Source: Mesorhizobium sp. M8A.F.Ca.ET.218.01.1.1
GTDB lineage: Bacteria; Pseudomonadota; Alphaproteobacteria; Rhizobiales; Rhizobiaceae
NCBI RefSeq assembly: GCF_004791165.1
Contig: NZ_SRUZ01000003.1
Location: forward strand, 124,001 to 188,000
DNA length: 64,000 nucleotides
Direction of reading: 5' to 3'
Of this stretch, positions 52,324-60,849 are shown in pieces (position 1 is the stretch's first letter; each line of letters begins with the position of its first letter). The notes below the pieces were generated by a model. It ran no database searches. It saw nothing but the letters and a program-made list of their open reading frames with translations, and was not told the DNA's origin. The position numbers were made by a program, and so were the translations under genes.

Positions 52324-52803
52324 ATGAGAAAGACAATCAAGCTCGCACTTGCCTTCATCGCCCTGGCCGGAGCCGTCGGCGGCGCCGCCTATGCCGAGAA
52401 TGTCGACAGCGCAAATATGCGTCAGCGCACCATGATGCGGCTCGACAAGGCGATGAAGGACAATGACGGCACCATTACCTTCGATCAGTTCTCCAATGTC
52501 ATGGACGCGCGGCTCAAGAAGCTTGTCGCCGACAATGGCGGCAAACTGACTGTCGCTCAACTCGCCGACGCGCTGGAGAAGGCACGCTTCGAACGCATGG
52601 CCAGGCGCATCATCGCCCGTTACGACAGCAAGGGCGACGGCACGCTGACCGCTGATAACATCAGCGGCCGCGAGAGGAAGCTTTTCGCCGTGCTCGACAA
52701 GAACAATGACGGCAAGATCGAGAAGGGCGAACTGCCGAAGCGCGGCCGCTTTGGCCATGACCGCCAATGGGATCACGAAGGCAACGACGGCGGCCTGCAG
52801 TAG
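52324..52803 (+). CDS. Secreted EF-hand calcium-binding protein
   Basis: A 159-residue exported protein with signal peptide (LALAFIALAGAVGGAAYA, cleavage about residue 21) and at least two EF-hand loops: DSKGDGTLTADN (about 103-114) and DKNNDGKIEKGE (about 125-136), plus a less regular DNDGTITFDQF near 43. The C-terminus is Gly/His/Asp-rich. It starts at ATG 52324 with an AGGAGAAAA site; an upstream GTG frame overlapping glnE is less likely. Probably binds Ca2+ in the periplasm; function unknown. Faces the pleC-like gene tail to tail. Confidence 0.88.
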   Translation: MRKTIKLALAFIALAGAVGGAAYAENVDSANMRQRTMMRLDKAMKDNDGTITFDQFSNVMDARLKKLVADNGGKLTVAQLADALEKARFERMARRIIARYDSKGDGTLTADNISGRERKLFAVLDKNNDGKIEKGELPKRGRFGHDRQWDHEGNDGGLQ

Positions 52804-52815
52804 GATTGGTTGATG

Positions 52816-52844
52816 CGGGCTCCGACATCGTCGGCCGGAGCCCG
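52816..52844. terminator. Bidirectional hairpin between the EF-hand and PleC-like genes
   Basis: CGGGCTCCG (52816-52824), 11-base loop, CGGAGCCCG (52836-52844): a perfect 9-bp stem ending five bases before the stop of the leftward kinase gene. No T tract on either side. Confidence 0.6.
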
Positions 52845-52848
52845 TCGC

Positions 52849-55170
52849 TCAGGCCGCGGCCTTGACCGCCGTTGGCGCCTTCTTCACGGGAATGCGCACC
52901 GAGACGATCGTGCCGACACTCTCGGTGGAACGGATCTTCAGGGCACCGCCCTGCAACTCGGCCAATGAGCGTGAAATCGCAAGGCCAAGACCGGAGCCGG
53001 CATGGTTCTTGGAAAACTGGTTCTGGACCTGCTCGAAAGGGCGCCCCAGCTTGCCAAGCGCTTCCTTCGGGATACCGCAGCCATTGTCCTCGATTGTCAG
53101 CACCAGCGCGCCTGACGTGTTGCGGGCCCTGACCGATATGTGGCCGCCCTGGCCGGTGAACTTCACCGCATTGGACAGGAGGTTGATAACGATCTGCTTG
53201 ATCGCCCGGCGATCGGCGAACAACGTCAGCGCGTCCGCGATACGCGTTTCCACGGTGATCGCCTTCTGCGCCGCCTGTAGCGACACGACACGCACCGTCT
53301 CGCTGATCAGCGGACCGAGATCGATCTGCTCCTGGTCCAGCGAGAACTGGCCCGCCTCGATCTTGGACATGTCGAGAATGTCGTTGATGACGCCAAGCAG
53401 GTATTTGCCGCTGCTGTTGATATCGGTGGCGTACTCTTCGTAACGCTCCGAGCCCAGCGGGCCGAACAGCCCCTGTTCCATCAGTTCGGAGAAGCCGATG
53501 ATGGCATTGAGCGGCGTGCGCAGTTCATGCGACATGTTGGCCAGGAATTCGGATTTGGCCCGGTTCGCCGCTTCGGCGCGCTCGGTTTCCTTCATGTATT
53601 TGCGGTTGAGGTCGACCAGTTCGCGCGACCGTTCCTCTTCGGCCCGGCGGGCAAGGCTGAGATCATGGATGGTCGCCATCAGCCGGCGCTCGCTGTCGAC
53701 CAGCTTTTCCTGATGCAGCTTGATCTGGGTGATGTCGGACCCCACCGAGACGATGCCGCCGTCCCTGGTCCTGAGTTCGTTGACCTGCAGCCAGCGGCCG
53801 TCGGACAGCTGCCGCTCGAACGTGGCGCCGCCCTGCGGGCCATTGGTGTTAACAAGCCGGCGTTCCGAAGCAAAGGCCAGCATCCGCTCTTCCAGGGACG
53901 CGCGCGTCACACCTGGCATTACGTCGCGATCCGAGAGCCCGTTGTCCTGCTGGTATTTGGAATTGCACATGATCAGGTGCTGAGCCGAATCCCAAAGCAC
54001 GAAGGATTCATTGATGTTCTCGATCGCGGTCCTGAGGCGAAGATCGGCCGCTTCGGAGCGCAGCGCCAGATGCCGTTGCTCGGTGACGTCGACCGCGATG
54101 CCGATCAGCTGGATCTCCGGCGCTTCCGGATCCATGACCTGTGCCCGGGCGCGCATCCATACCCATTGGCCATCGGCATGCCGCATCCGGAACACCTGGT
54201 CGATATGATCGATCTCGCGCGCGACGATCCTGTTGGCGAGTTCGAACAGGTCGCCGTCCTCGGGATGGATGATCTCGTCGACCTCGCCGAAGGACAGCAT
54301 CGTCTCGCAGGGCTCGTAGCCGAGCATGTCGTACATCGAGCGTGACCAGTACATCTTGCCACGCACCATGTCCCAGTCCCAAAGGCCGCAGCGGCCGCGC
54401 ACCAGCGCCATGTCGATACGCTGATGTGCCTCGAGATAGATGCGGTCGGCTGCCTGCGCGCGCGCCGCCTGTCCGAAATAGGCATAGAGGATGATGATCA
54501 GCACGCCGGCCGTCAGCACGAACAGGGTGACGTTGAGCGAGACTGTCTTGCGCCAAGTGTCGAAGACCGCCTCTTGCGGCACAAGCGCCGCGGCGGCTCC
54601 CTTCCTGTCCTTGGACAGGCTGACCGCCGCGTACCAGTCCTGACCGCCGATGTTGACCTCCATGACACCGGCGCGATCGCCGAACATGAACAAAGGCTGG
54701 CCGCCCTGGACGAGGCCGTCGAGCGAATGGCCTTGCCAGGGCACCGAACGCGGCGTCACCGCGGTGATCCTGAAGGCACTGTCGGTGACGACCAACACGT
54801 GGCTGCGGCCCATCGCGCCCTGGCGGCTGGTGGTCTCCAGCAGGTCCTGGGTGGCGCCCGGCAGCGTGTCCGACGTGGTGGCGAGCGAACTGGCGAGCTG
54901 CGCGGCGGCCAGCGTCAGGATCGCCTTGGCATCGCGCTCGACATCGTCGCGCTCGTTCATCAGCGAGAGCACACGCAGCGCCGCGATGACGAGCAGGAAG
55001 ATGACGATGAGGGCCGGTATCGACCGGCGCAGCAGCGGTTCAGCCGCAAGAAGCCGCTTGTAGGCCGGTTCGGCGATGAGCCGCGTATTCCCGGCAAGGC
55101 CGTCGCTGCGCGTCTCGCGACGCGCAAAAGCCATCCCACCGGGCGCGCCCCACGCGTCCGCCTTCGCCAT
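52849..55170 (-). CDS. pleC: PleC-like sensor histidine kinase (cell-cycle class)
   Basis: A 773-residue membrane kinase: first membrane segment about 50-68, periplasmic domain to about 205, second membrane segment about 213-230, then two PAS-type regions (about 260-370, GRCGLWDWDMVRGKMYWSRSMYDMLGYEP; and about 380-500) and a HisKA/HATPase core with His548 in FLANMSHELRTPLNAIIGFSELM. The box and layout match PleC/DivJ/PdhS kinases that act on DivK and CtrA. The pleC name rests on kinase class plus its place after glnE, which I recall as the position of Sinorhizobium pleC; it is a moderate-confidence orthology call. ATG 55170 has a GGGGAG site; longer starts exist. Confidence 0.78.
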   Translation of the reverse strand: MAKADAWGAPGGMAFARRETRSDGLAGNTRLIAEPAYKRLLAAEPLLRRSIPALIVIFLLVIAALRVLSLMNERDDVERDAKAILTLAAAQLASSLATTSDTLPGATQDLLETTSRQGAMGRSHVLVVTDSAFRITAVTPRSVPWQGHSLDGLVQGGQPLFMFGDRAGVMEVNIGGQDWYAAVSLSKDRKGAAAALVPQEAVFDTWRKTVSLNVTLFVLTAGVLIIILYAYFGQAARAQAADRIYLEAHQRIDMALVRGRCGLWDWDMVRGKMYWSRSMYDMLGYEPCETMLSFGEVDEIIHPEDGDLFELANRIVAREIDHIDQVFRMRHADGQWVWMRARAQVMDPEAPEIQLIGIAVDVTEQRHLALRSEAADLRLRTAIENINESFVLWDSAQHLIMCNSKYQQDNGLSDRDVMPGVTRASLEERMLAFASERRLVNTNGPQGGATFERQLSDGRWLQVNELRTRDGGIVSVGSDITQIKLHQEKLVDSERRLMATIHDLSLARRAEEERSRELVDLNRKYMKETERAEAANRAKSEFLANMSHELRTPLNAIIGFSELMEQGLFGPLGSERYEEYATDINSSGKYLLGVINDILDMSKIEAGQFSLDQEQIDLGPLISETVRVVSLQAAQKAITVETRIADALTLFADRRAIKQIVINLLSNAVKFTGQGGHISVRARNTSGALVLTIEDNGCGIPKEALGKLGRPFEQVQNQFSKNHAGSGLGLAISRSLAELQGGALKIRSTESVGTIVSVRIPVKKAPTAVKAAA

Positions 55171-55452
55171 AAATGGCACTCCCCGATTTCCAGTATGCCG
55201 CATTTCTATGTGCTGGTGACCCGGCAACACCGCACTTCCGAATCGCCATTAAAGAATCAAAGGTGATTCGCCTTGTCCAGTGGTCCGGCGAAAAAAGATT
55301 AAAAATCGACTTAAATAATGCTGAATCGACCCAATGCCCTTTTTGAGCGCGACCCTATGGCGAGGGCTATGTGACAGAAGGCGAGTCGGATAAGAGCGGA
55401 CCGATCCTTGAGCTTTCCTTGACGGGATGTAGTTTATAAACTACAAATCCCT
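55171..55452. other. 282-bp divergent region between the PleC-like gene and a toxin-antitoxin locus
   Basis: The part nearest the kinase (55245-55320) is AT-rich and likely carries its promoter; a TTAA-N8-TTAA sequence at about 55299-55315 is close to but not a CtrA box. The right end carries the 18-bp palindrome (55428-55445) of the toxin locus. No coding sequence is recognised. Confidence 0.5.
55428..55445. promoter_or_regulatory. Perfect 18-bp palindromic operator of the HigBA-type locus
   Basis: TGTAGTTTATAAACTACA at 55428-55445 is fully self-complementary and ends seven bases before the toxin ATG at 55453. TTGACG (55419-55424) and TACAAA (55442-55447) are spaced 17 bp and would make the palindrome overlap the promoter, and the toxin mRNA would be nearly leaderless. 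The antitoxin is the presumed ligand. Confidence 0.8.
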
Positions 55453-55750
55453 ATGATCGATCTAAAGCAGACCGAAACGTTCCGAAAATGGTGGATGCGG
55501 CTAAAGGATGAGCGCGCTCGTGGCGCGATCTTTGCCCGGCTTGACCGTCTTGCTTATGGGCATCCGGGAGACGTTGAGCCTGTGGGAGAGGGGATAAGCG
55601 AGTTGCGTATCCACCATGGCCCCGGCTTACCGCGTCTATTTTCAGAAGCGGGGCAACACGATCATCGTCCTCCTGTGCGGCGGTGACAAAGGCACCCAGA
55701 AGAAGGACATCAAGACGGCGAAACGTCTGGCACAAGAATGGAGCGAATGA
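55453..55750 (+). pseudogene. HigB/RelE-like toxin gene broken by a one-base insertion
   Basis: The first part reads MIDLKQTETFRKWWMRLKDERARGAIFARLDRLAYGHPGDVEPVGEGISELRIHHGPG, the TIGR02683-type RelE/ParE-superfamily toxin. After the second G of IHHGPG the expected YRVYFQKRGNTIIVLLCGGDKGTQKKDIKTAKRLAQEWSE continues in the +1 frame from TAC at 55628 to a TGA at 55748-55750. A single extra T (one of 55627/55628) shifts the frame, so the original frame gives only a 77-residue product with an aberrant tail. The lost half carries the conserved C-terminal active-site region. No ribosome site precedes the ATG. A sequencing error is the main alternative. Confidence 0.85.
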
Positions 55751-55751
55751 G

Positions 55752-56051
55752 ATGGCTGAGAAACTGACGACCTTTGATCCGGCTGAAGGCCTGACCTCCG
55801 ATGAGGTGATTGCGGCATTCATGGCGGAAGCGTTTGCTTCCGAAGATCCTGGCTATATCGCGCATGCGCTGGGTGTCGTTGCGCGCGCTAAGGGCATGGC
55901 CCAAATAGCGAGCCAGACGGGACTTTCGCGTGAACAGCTTTATCGCTCGTTCAGTGAGAACGGCAATCCGACACTAAAAACCACGATTGCAGTGATGAAG
56001 GCCCTTGGAATCGAGTTGACCGCAAAGGCACAGCCCCATCAGTCGGTTTGA
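55752..56051 (+). CDS. HigA-like antitoxin (TIGR02684 addiction-module antidote family)
   Basis: A 99-residue protein with a C-terminal helix-turn-helix domain (GVVARAKGMAQIASQTGLSREQLYRSFSENGNPTLKTTIAVMKALGIEL, about 41-90) and an N-terminal toxin-binding part (MAEKLTTFDPAEGLTSDEVIAAFMAEAFASEDPGYIAHAL). It matches the family of antidotes that pairs with HigB-type toxins of TIGR02683. ATG 55752 lies one base after the toxin's expected stop. It should repress the operon through the 18-bp palindrome upstream. It is intact although its toxin is not. Confidence 0.9.
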   Translation: MAEKLTTFDPAEGLTSDEVIAAFMAEAFASEDPGYIAHALGVVARAKGMAQIASQTGLSREQLYRSFSENGNPTLKTTIAVMKALGIELTAKAQPHQSV

Positions 56052-56099
56052 TAGGCGCCGGGCACAGGAGAACTCTCCCATAGGCAGCGGAGTCTGCAT

Positions 56100-58745
56100 T
56101 CACGCCAACGTGCGCTCGACGATATCGCGCAGATCCGCCGAGAGGTTTTCGGCATTGGCGATCGAAACCAGCGCTTCCCTGGCCTTGGCCTGCCGGCCCG
56201 GTTCGAGCGAACGCCAGGACCTGAGCGCCGTCGCCAGCCTTGCCGCCACTTGCGGGTTGCGTTTTTCGACCTCGAGCACCGTCTGCGTGAAGAAACGGTA
56301 GCCTTCCCCGTCGGCGCGGTGAAAGCCGGTCTGGTTGGCGCTGGAGAATGTGCCGATCAGCGAGCGCACCCGGTTCGGATTGCCCATCGAGAAGCCCGGA
56401 TGAGCGGTCAGGGAGCGGACCGTGTCGACAGCCTGCGGCCCCGGCACGCCGGCCTGGATCTGGAACCATTTGTCCATGACCAGCGGGTCGGACGCATATG
56501 TCTTTTCGAAAGCCGCCAGCGCTATTTTCGCCTCCGGCGATCCGTGGTGACGATGCGCGAGCACTGCCAATCCGGCCGCGCGGTCGGTCATGTTGGTCGC
56601 GGACTGGAAATGCCCGGCCGCCAATGCCGATCCACCGGGCAGCAGCGAGAGATAATCCAGCAGAATGTTGCGCAAGGCGCGTCGTCCCGCGCTCGCCGCG
56701 TCGGGGCTGAAAGCGGTCTTGTCGGCAAGGCTGTCATAGAGGCCGGAAAATATCTCGCCGTTAGCCGTGGCGATCGCCAGCGCTAGCGCCTGGCGAGCTG
56801 AATGGATGGCGTCCGGATCGATGTTCTTGCCGATGTCACGCGCGATGTCGGCGTCGCCGGGCAGCGCCAGGGCAAGGGCCCGATAGGCTGGCTCCAGCGT
56901 CTCGTCGCTGGCGATGTTGCCGGCAAGCTCGGTCAGCTGTGAGGCGAAGTCCGGCTGTTTGCCGCCGAGGGTCTGGCGGAAGGCCGCGATCAGTGCATCG
57001 GTGAGCAGGGTGTTGAAGGCCTGCCAGCGCGAGAAGGCGTCGTTGTCATGGCGAGCGAGGAAGAACTGGTCAGCCGCCTTCTGCTCGACCGACAGCGTCA
57101 CTGGTGCCGAAAAGCCGCGGTTGAGTGACACCGCCGGTCGTTCGGCAACGCCGGAAAAGCGCACCATGTGACGGCGCTTGCGGACATGGATGACACCGTC
57201 CTCGACGCTCGCGCCCTCGACGCCGCTATAACAGACAGGTTTGCCGCCGGCGCCGATCAGCCCAAAGGCGAGTGGTATATGCATCAGCCGCTTGCGGCTT
57301 TCCGACGGTGTCGGCGGCACCGACTGCTCGATCTCGAGCGTGAATTCCCGCGCGGCAGGATTGTGCGTCGAACTCACGGTCAGGTTGGGCGTGCCCGCCT
57401 GGTGATACCAGAGCGCAAATTGTGAAAGATCGCGGCCGGACGCCTCCTCGAACACCTTGATGAAGTCCTCGATGGTCGCGGCTTCACCGTCGTGGCGTTC
57501 GAAATAGAGGTCCATTCCCGCGCGAAAGGCCTCGGCCCCGAGAATGGTGCGGATCATGCGCACCACTTCGGACCCCTTTTCGTAGACCGTCGCCGTATAG
57601 AAATTGTTGATCTCGCGGTAGCGGCGCGGCCGCACCGGATGCGCCAGCGGTCCCTGGTCCTCGGGAAACTGGTGGGCGCGCAGCGTGCGCACTTCGGCGA
57701 TGCGCTTGACCGCGCGCGAGCGCTGGTCGGCGGAGAACTCATGATCGCGGAAGACCGTCAGCCCTTCCTTCAGGCAAAGCTGGAACCAGTCGCGGCAAGT
57801 GATTCTGTTGCCTGTCCAATTGTGGAAGTACTCATGCGCGATGATCGCCTCGATATTGGCGAAATCGGCGTCCGTCGCCGTCTCCTGGTCGGCCAGGACG
57901 TATTTGTCGTTGAAGATGTTGAGGCCCTTGTTCTCCATCGCGCCCATGTTGAAGTCCGACACGGCGACGATGTTGAAGACGTCGAGGTCGTACTCGCGGC
58001 CAAACGCCTCCTCGTCCCATTGCATCGACCGCTTCAGCGCGTCCATCGCATAGCCGGCGAGCGCCTCCTTGCCGGGCTCGACATAGATGCCGAGCTCGAC
58101 CTTGCGGCCGGACAAGGTCACGAAACTGTCGGCGACCTGGCCGAGATTGCCGGCCACCAGCGCGAACAGGTAGGACGGCTTGGGGAAGGGGTCGTGCCAG
58201 CTGGCATAGTGCCGGCCATCGGCGAGATCGCCGCTCTCGACCGGATTGCCGTTGGACAGGAGCAGCGGCGCCTCGTCGCGCCGCGCCTCGATCCGCACCG
58301 TGTAGACGGACAGGATATCGGGGCGGTCGAGGAAGTAGGTGATGCGGCGAAAACCCTCCGCCTCGCACTGCGTGCAGTAAACGTTGTTCGAACGGTAAAG
58401 GCCCATAAGAGCTTCATTGCCGGCAGGCGCCAGTTCGGTTTCGATCAGCAGCTGGAAACGACGTGCGGCCGGCGGCTTGAGCAGCGTCAGCTGGTCGGGG
58501 CTCGCCAGCAGATCCGCCGCTTTCACCGTCTTGCCGTCGATCTCGACGCGCTTCAGCGTCAATCCATCGCCGTCGAGCACCAGCGGAGCCGATTCCGATA
58601 TGCCCTCGCGGCGCTCGACGGTCAGTATCGCGGTGACGACCGTGGCCTGCGGCGAAAGACGGAAGTCAAGGTTGGTTTCCGGAATGAGGTAGTCGCTGGG
58701 GCGATAGTCCTCGAGTTTGAAGACCTGGCCTGTGTCAGTGCGCAT
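56100..58745 (-). CDS. pepN: Aminopeptidase N (M1 family)
   Basis: A broad-specificity zinc aminopeptidase that removes N-terminal residues from peptides in the cytoplasm. The 881-residue protein has the GAMEN exopeptidase motif (near residue 265), the zinc motif HEYFHNWTGNRIT (near 303) with the third ligand Glu in LKEGLTVFRDHEF, and the C-terminal helical domain typical of E. coli PepN. ATG 58745 is chosen because conserved sequence begins MRTDTGQVFKLEDYRPSDYLIP; the frame continues 29 codons upstream. Convergent with the antitoxin gene and divergent from the DMT unit. Confidence 0.95.
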   Translation of the reverse strand: MRTDTGQVFKLEDYRPSDYLIPETNLDFRLSPQATVVTAILTVERREGISESAPLVLDGDGLTLKRVEIDGKTVKAADLLASPDQLTLLKPPAARRFQLLIETELAPAGNEALMGLYRSNNVYCTQCEAEGFRRITYFLDRPDILSVYTVRIEARRDEAPLLLSNGNPVESGDLADGRHYASWHDPFPKPSYLFALVAGNLGQVADSFVTLSGRKVELGIYVEPGKEALAGYAMDALKRSMQWDEEAFGREYDLDVFNIVAVSDFNMGAMENKGLNIFNDKYVLADQETATDADFANIEAIIAHEYFHNWTGNRITCRDWFQLCLKEGLTVFRDHEFSADQRSRAVKRIAEVRTLRAHQFPEDQGPLAHPVRPRRYREINNFYTATVYEKGSEVVRMIRTILGAEAFRAGMDLYFERHDGEAATIEDFIKVFEEASGRDLSQFALWYHQAGTPNLTVSSTHNPAAREFTLEIEQSVPPTPSESRKRLMHIPLAFGLIGAGGKPVCYSGVEGASVEDGVIHVRKRRHMVRFSGVAERPAVSLNRGFSAPVTLSVEQKAADQFFLARHDNDAFSRWQAFNTLLTDALIAAFRQTLGGKQPDFASQLTELAGNIASDETLEPAYRALALALPGDADIARDIGKNIDPDAIHSARQALALAIATANGEIFSGLYDSLADKTAFSPDAASAGRRALRNILLDYLSLLPGGSALAAGHFQSATNMTDRAAGLAVLAHRHHGSPEAKIALAAFEKTYASDPLVMDKWFQIQAGVPGPQAVDTVRSLTAHPGFSMGNPNRVRSLIGTFSSANQTGFHRADGEGYRFFTQTVLEVEKRNPQVAARLATALRSWRSLEPGRQAKAREALVSIANAENLSADLRDIVERTLA

Positions 58746-58894
58746 TCCCTGGCTTTTCCTGTCTTTTCCGGGGACCGGACATGGTTTGACTGGTCCAAAA
58801 AATTCAAAGTCCGCGCTCTTTACACGAAACACACCCTCGACAAAACTGCGGCAGAGCCTAATTCAGGCCTTCCTTTCGTCGTCGCGAGGCAGTC

Positions 58895-59020
58895 ATGACC
58901 GCCGTCACACCGAAATTCGGGATGGGCGCTTCCGTTCGGCGCGCCGACGATCTCCCGTTCTGCCATTTCGAGACCCGCAACGTGCCCTCGACGGCGGGCA
59001 GAGATGCATTGCCGAAGTGA
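58895..59020 (+). CDS. Short 41-codon ORF overlapping the DMT permease start
   Basis: Encodes MTAVTPKFGMGASVRRADD followed by LPFCHFETRNVPSTAGRDALPK, with a GAGG ribosome site five bases before the ATG. Its TGA overlaps the permease GTG as GTGA (59017-59020), the pattern of translational coupling. The first half resembles the extreme N-terminus of aerobic CO-dehydrogenase/xanthine-dehydrogenase large subunits (GxGASVxRxED), but the rest does not, so it may be a degenerate gene remnant that now acts as a coupling leader. Product function is doubtful. Confidence 0.45.
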   Translation: MTAVTPKFGMGASVRRADDLPFCHFETRNVPSTAGRDALPK

Positions 59021-59982
59021 CATCAGGGGCCGGGGCGCAACCAGAGACGACGGGCGGCCACGGCACGCTGAGAGGCATCGTGCTGAAGATCGTCTCCGTG
59101 ACGGTCTTTGTCGGCATGCAAACCTGCATCAAGGCGGCAGGCGACGTGCCAGCCGGCCAGATCGTCTTCTTCCGTTCCTTCTTCGCCATCTTCCCGATCA
59201 TCGCCTTCCTGGCATTGAAAGGGCATCTGGCCACCGCTTTCGCCACGAAGCGTCCCTTCAACCACATCGCGCGTGGCGTCGTCGGCGTCGGTGCCATGGG
59301 GCTCGGCTTTTTCGCGCTTACCAGGCTGCCGTTGCCTGAGGCGATCACCCTGAACTATGCACAACCGCTGCTGGTCGTGGTGTTCTCCTCGGTCTTCCTT
59401 GGCGAGACGATCCGCGTCTATCGCTGGAGCGCCGTCGCGATCGGCCTCATTGGCGTGCTCATCATTTCCTGGCCGGAGCTGACGCTGCTCAATTCGGATG
59501 AAGGGCTCGACGACCAGGAGGTGCTGGGCGTCATGGCCGCGCTGATGGCCGCGGCAATCTCGGCTGTCGCCATGCTGCTCGTGCGCAATCTCGTGCAGAC
59601 GGAGAAGACCGCCACCATCGTGCTGTGGTTCTCGTCGACGGCAAGTGTGCTCTCGCTGCTGACGCTGCCCTTCGGCTGGCAATCGCTGACGCCAACGCAA
59701 GCCGCGCTGCTCATCATGGCAGGCTGTTGTGGCGGCCTCGGCCAGATCTTGATGACCGCGGCCTATCGCCATGCCGAAGCCTCGGTCGTGGCGCCTTTCG
59801 AATACACCTCCATGATCCTTGGGATCGTGGTTGGCTATCTCGTTTTCGGTGACGTGACCTCGTCCGGCACGCTGGTCGGTGGTGCGATCGTGGTGGCCGC
59901 CGGCATCTTCATCATCTGGCGCGAACGGCAACTGGGTCTGGAACGCACCCGCACCCGCAAGGCGGCCCTGCCGCAGGGGTGA
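59017..59982 (+). CDS. DMT-superfamily (EamA) permease
   Basis: A 321-residue inner-membrane protein with about ten hydrophobic segments and two EamA repeats, including RSFFAIFPIIAFLAL, the LNYAQPLLVVVFSSVFLGETIRVYRWSAVAIGLIGVLI signature at the end of the first repeat and EASVVAPFEYTSMILGIVVGYLVFGDV in the second. The family exports or imports metabolites such as amino acids; the substrate is unknown. GTG 59017 is the only sensible start near the first helix. It follows the short ORF by translational coupling. Its TGA directly abuts the stop of the convergent regulator gene (TGATCA). Confidence 0.88.
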   Translation: MTSGAGAQPETTGGHGTLRGIVLKIVSVTVFVGMQTCIKAAGDVPAGQIVFFRSFFAIFPIIAFLALKGHLATAFATKRPFNHIARGVVGVGAMGLGFFALTRLPLPEAITLNYAQPLLVVVFSSVFLGETIRVYRWSAVAIGLIGVLIISWPELTLLNSDEGLDDQEVLGVMAALMAAAISAVAMLLVRNLVQTEKTATIVLWFSSTASVLSLLTLPFGWQSLTPTQAALLIMAGCCGGLGQILMTAAYRHAEASVVAPFEYTSMILGIVVGYLVFGDVTSSGTLVGGAIVVAAGIFIIWRERQLGLERTRTRKAALPQG

Positions 59983-60795
59983 TCAGGACCGTTCCGACCG
60001 CTCCTTTGCCAGGCGTACCAGCGCCGCCCGTGTCTGCTCATCGGCCGGGAAAAAGGATTCGATCGCCAGTTCCGACAAGGTCACATCCAGCGGTGTGCCG
60101 AAGACCGTGATGGTGCTGATGAACGACAGCACCTGATCGCCATGGGCAAGCCTCAGCGGATGGACGATCGCATTCGGCTCGACCGGCGCCGGCCGACTGC
60201 CCTTGAGGCCTGAAGGATAGCCGCGCAGTTCGCGCTCCAGTTCGACCAGCACCGGATCGCCGGTGGCATCGTTCTGGTGCTTGAGACGCTCGATCAGGTG
60301 CGTGCGCCATTCCTGCAGGTTGACGATGCGTGGCGCGATGCCGCCGGGGTGCAGGCTGAGGCGAAGCACGTTGACCGGTGGTGTCAGCAGCGAAGCCTCG
60401 CCGACATCGGCAAGGAAAGGGGCGATCGCGGCATTCGCCAAAACCAGGTTCCAGTGCCGGTCCACCGCCAGCGCCGGAAATGGCTCATGCCCCTTGAGTA
60501 CGGTCTCGACCGCCGCCATCGCCGGCGCCAGCGTCGTATCGGTGAGCGGCCGTTCGCCGAAGCTGGGCGCAAAGCCCGCGGCCAGCAGCAACTGGTTGCG
60601 TTGCCGCAGCGGGATCGCCAGTTGCTCGGCCAGATGCAGCACCATGTCGCGCGAGGGTGCGGCGCGTCCGCTTTCGACGAAGGAGAGATGCCGCTGCGAA
60701 ATTTCGGCCTCCACGGCGAGGTCGAGCTGGCTCATGCGGCGGCGCGTGCGCCATTCGCGGATGAGACTGCCGGCGGAGGTCTGCGAGCTTGTCAT
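59983..60795 (-). CDS. XRE-family regulator with MmyB-like ligand domain
   Basis: A 270-residue regulator: N-terminal Cro/CI-type HTH (SLIREWRTRRRMSQLDLAVEAEISQRHLSFVESGRAAPSRDMVLHLAEQL, about 9-60) and the MmyB-like C-terminal ligand-binding domain (about 95-260, with FPALAVDRHWNLVLANAA and LSLHPGGIAPRIVNLQEW). The family includes activators that bind fatty acids or other small ligands. ATG 60795 is chosen by homology. It converges with the DMT permease gene. Targets are not evident. Confidence 0.88.
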   Translation of the reverse strand: MTSSQTSAGSLIREWRTRRRMSQLDLAVEAEISQRHLSFVESGRAAPSRDMVLHLAEQLAIPLRQRNQLLLAAGFAPSFGERPLTDTTLAPAMAAVETVLKGHEPFPALAVDRHWNLVLANAAIAPFLADVGEASLLTPPVNVLRLSLHPGGIAPRIVNLQEWRTHLIERLKHQNDATGDPVLVELERELRGYPSGLKGSRPAPVEPNAIVHPLRLAHGDQVLSFISTITVFGTPLDVTLSELAIESFFPADEQTRAALVRLAKERSERS

Positions 60796-60849
60796 GGCCG
60801 CATGACTAGGCCGACGCTGAAGGCATTTCAATTACCTGCGAGGTCATCG

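Noticed and set aside
55299..55315. TTAA-N8-TTAA near the PleC-like gene as a CtrA box
   Set aside because: The spacing is eight bases instead of seven, and the stretch is simply AT-rich, so it does not meet the consensus.
57492..58898. 468-codon frame on the plus strand opposite aminopeptidase N
   Set aside because: Antisense to a full-length pepN with intact motifs; composition rich in Arg, Val and Asp as expected from the opposite strand.
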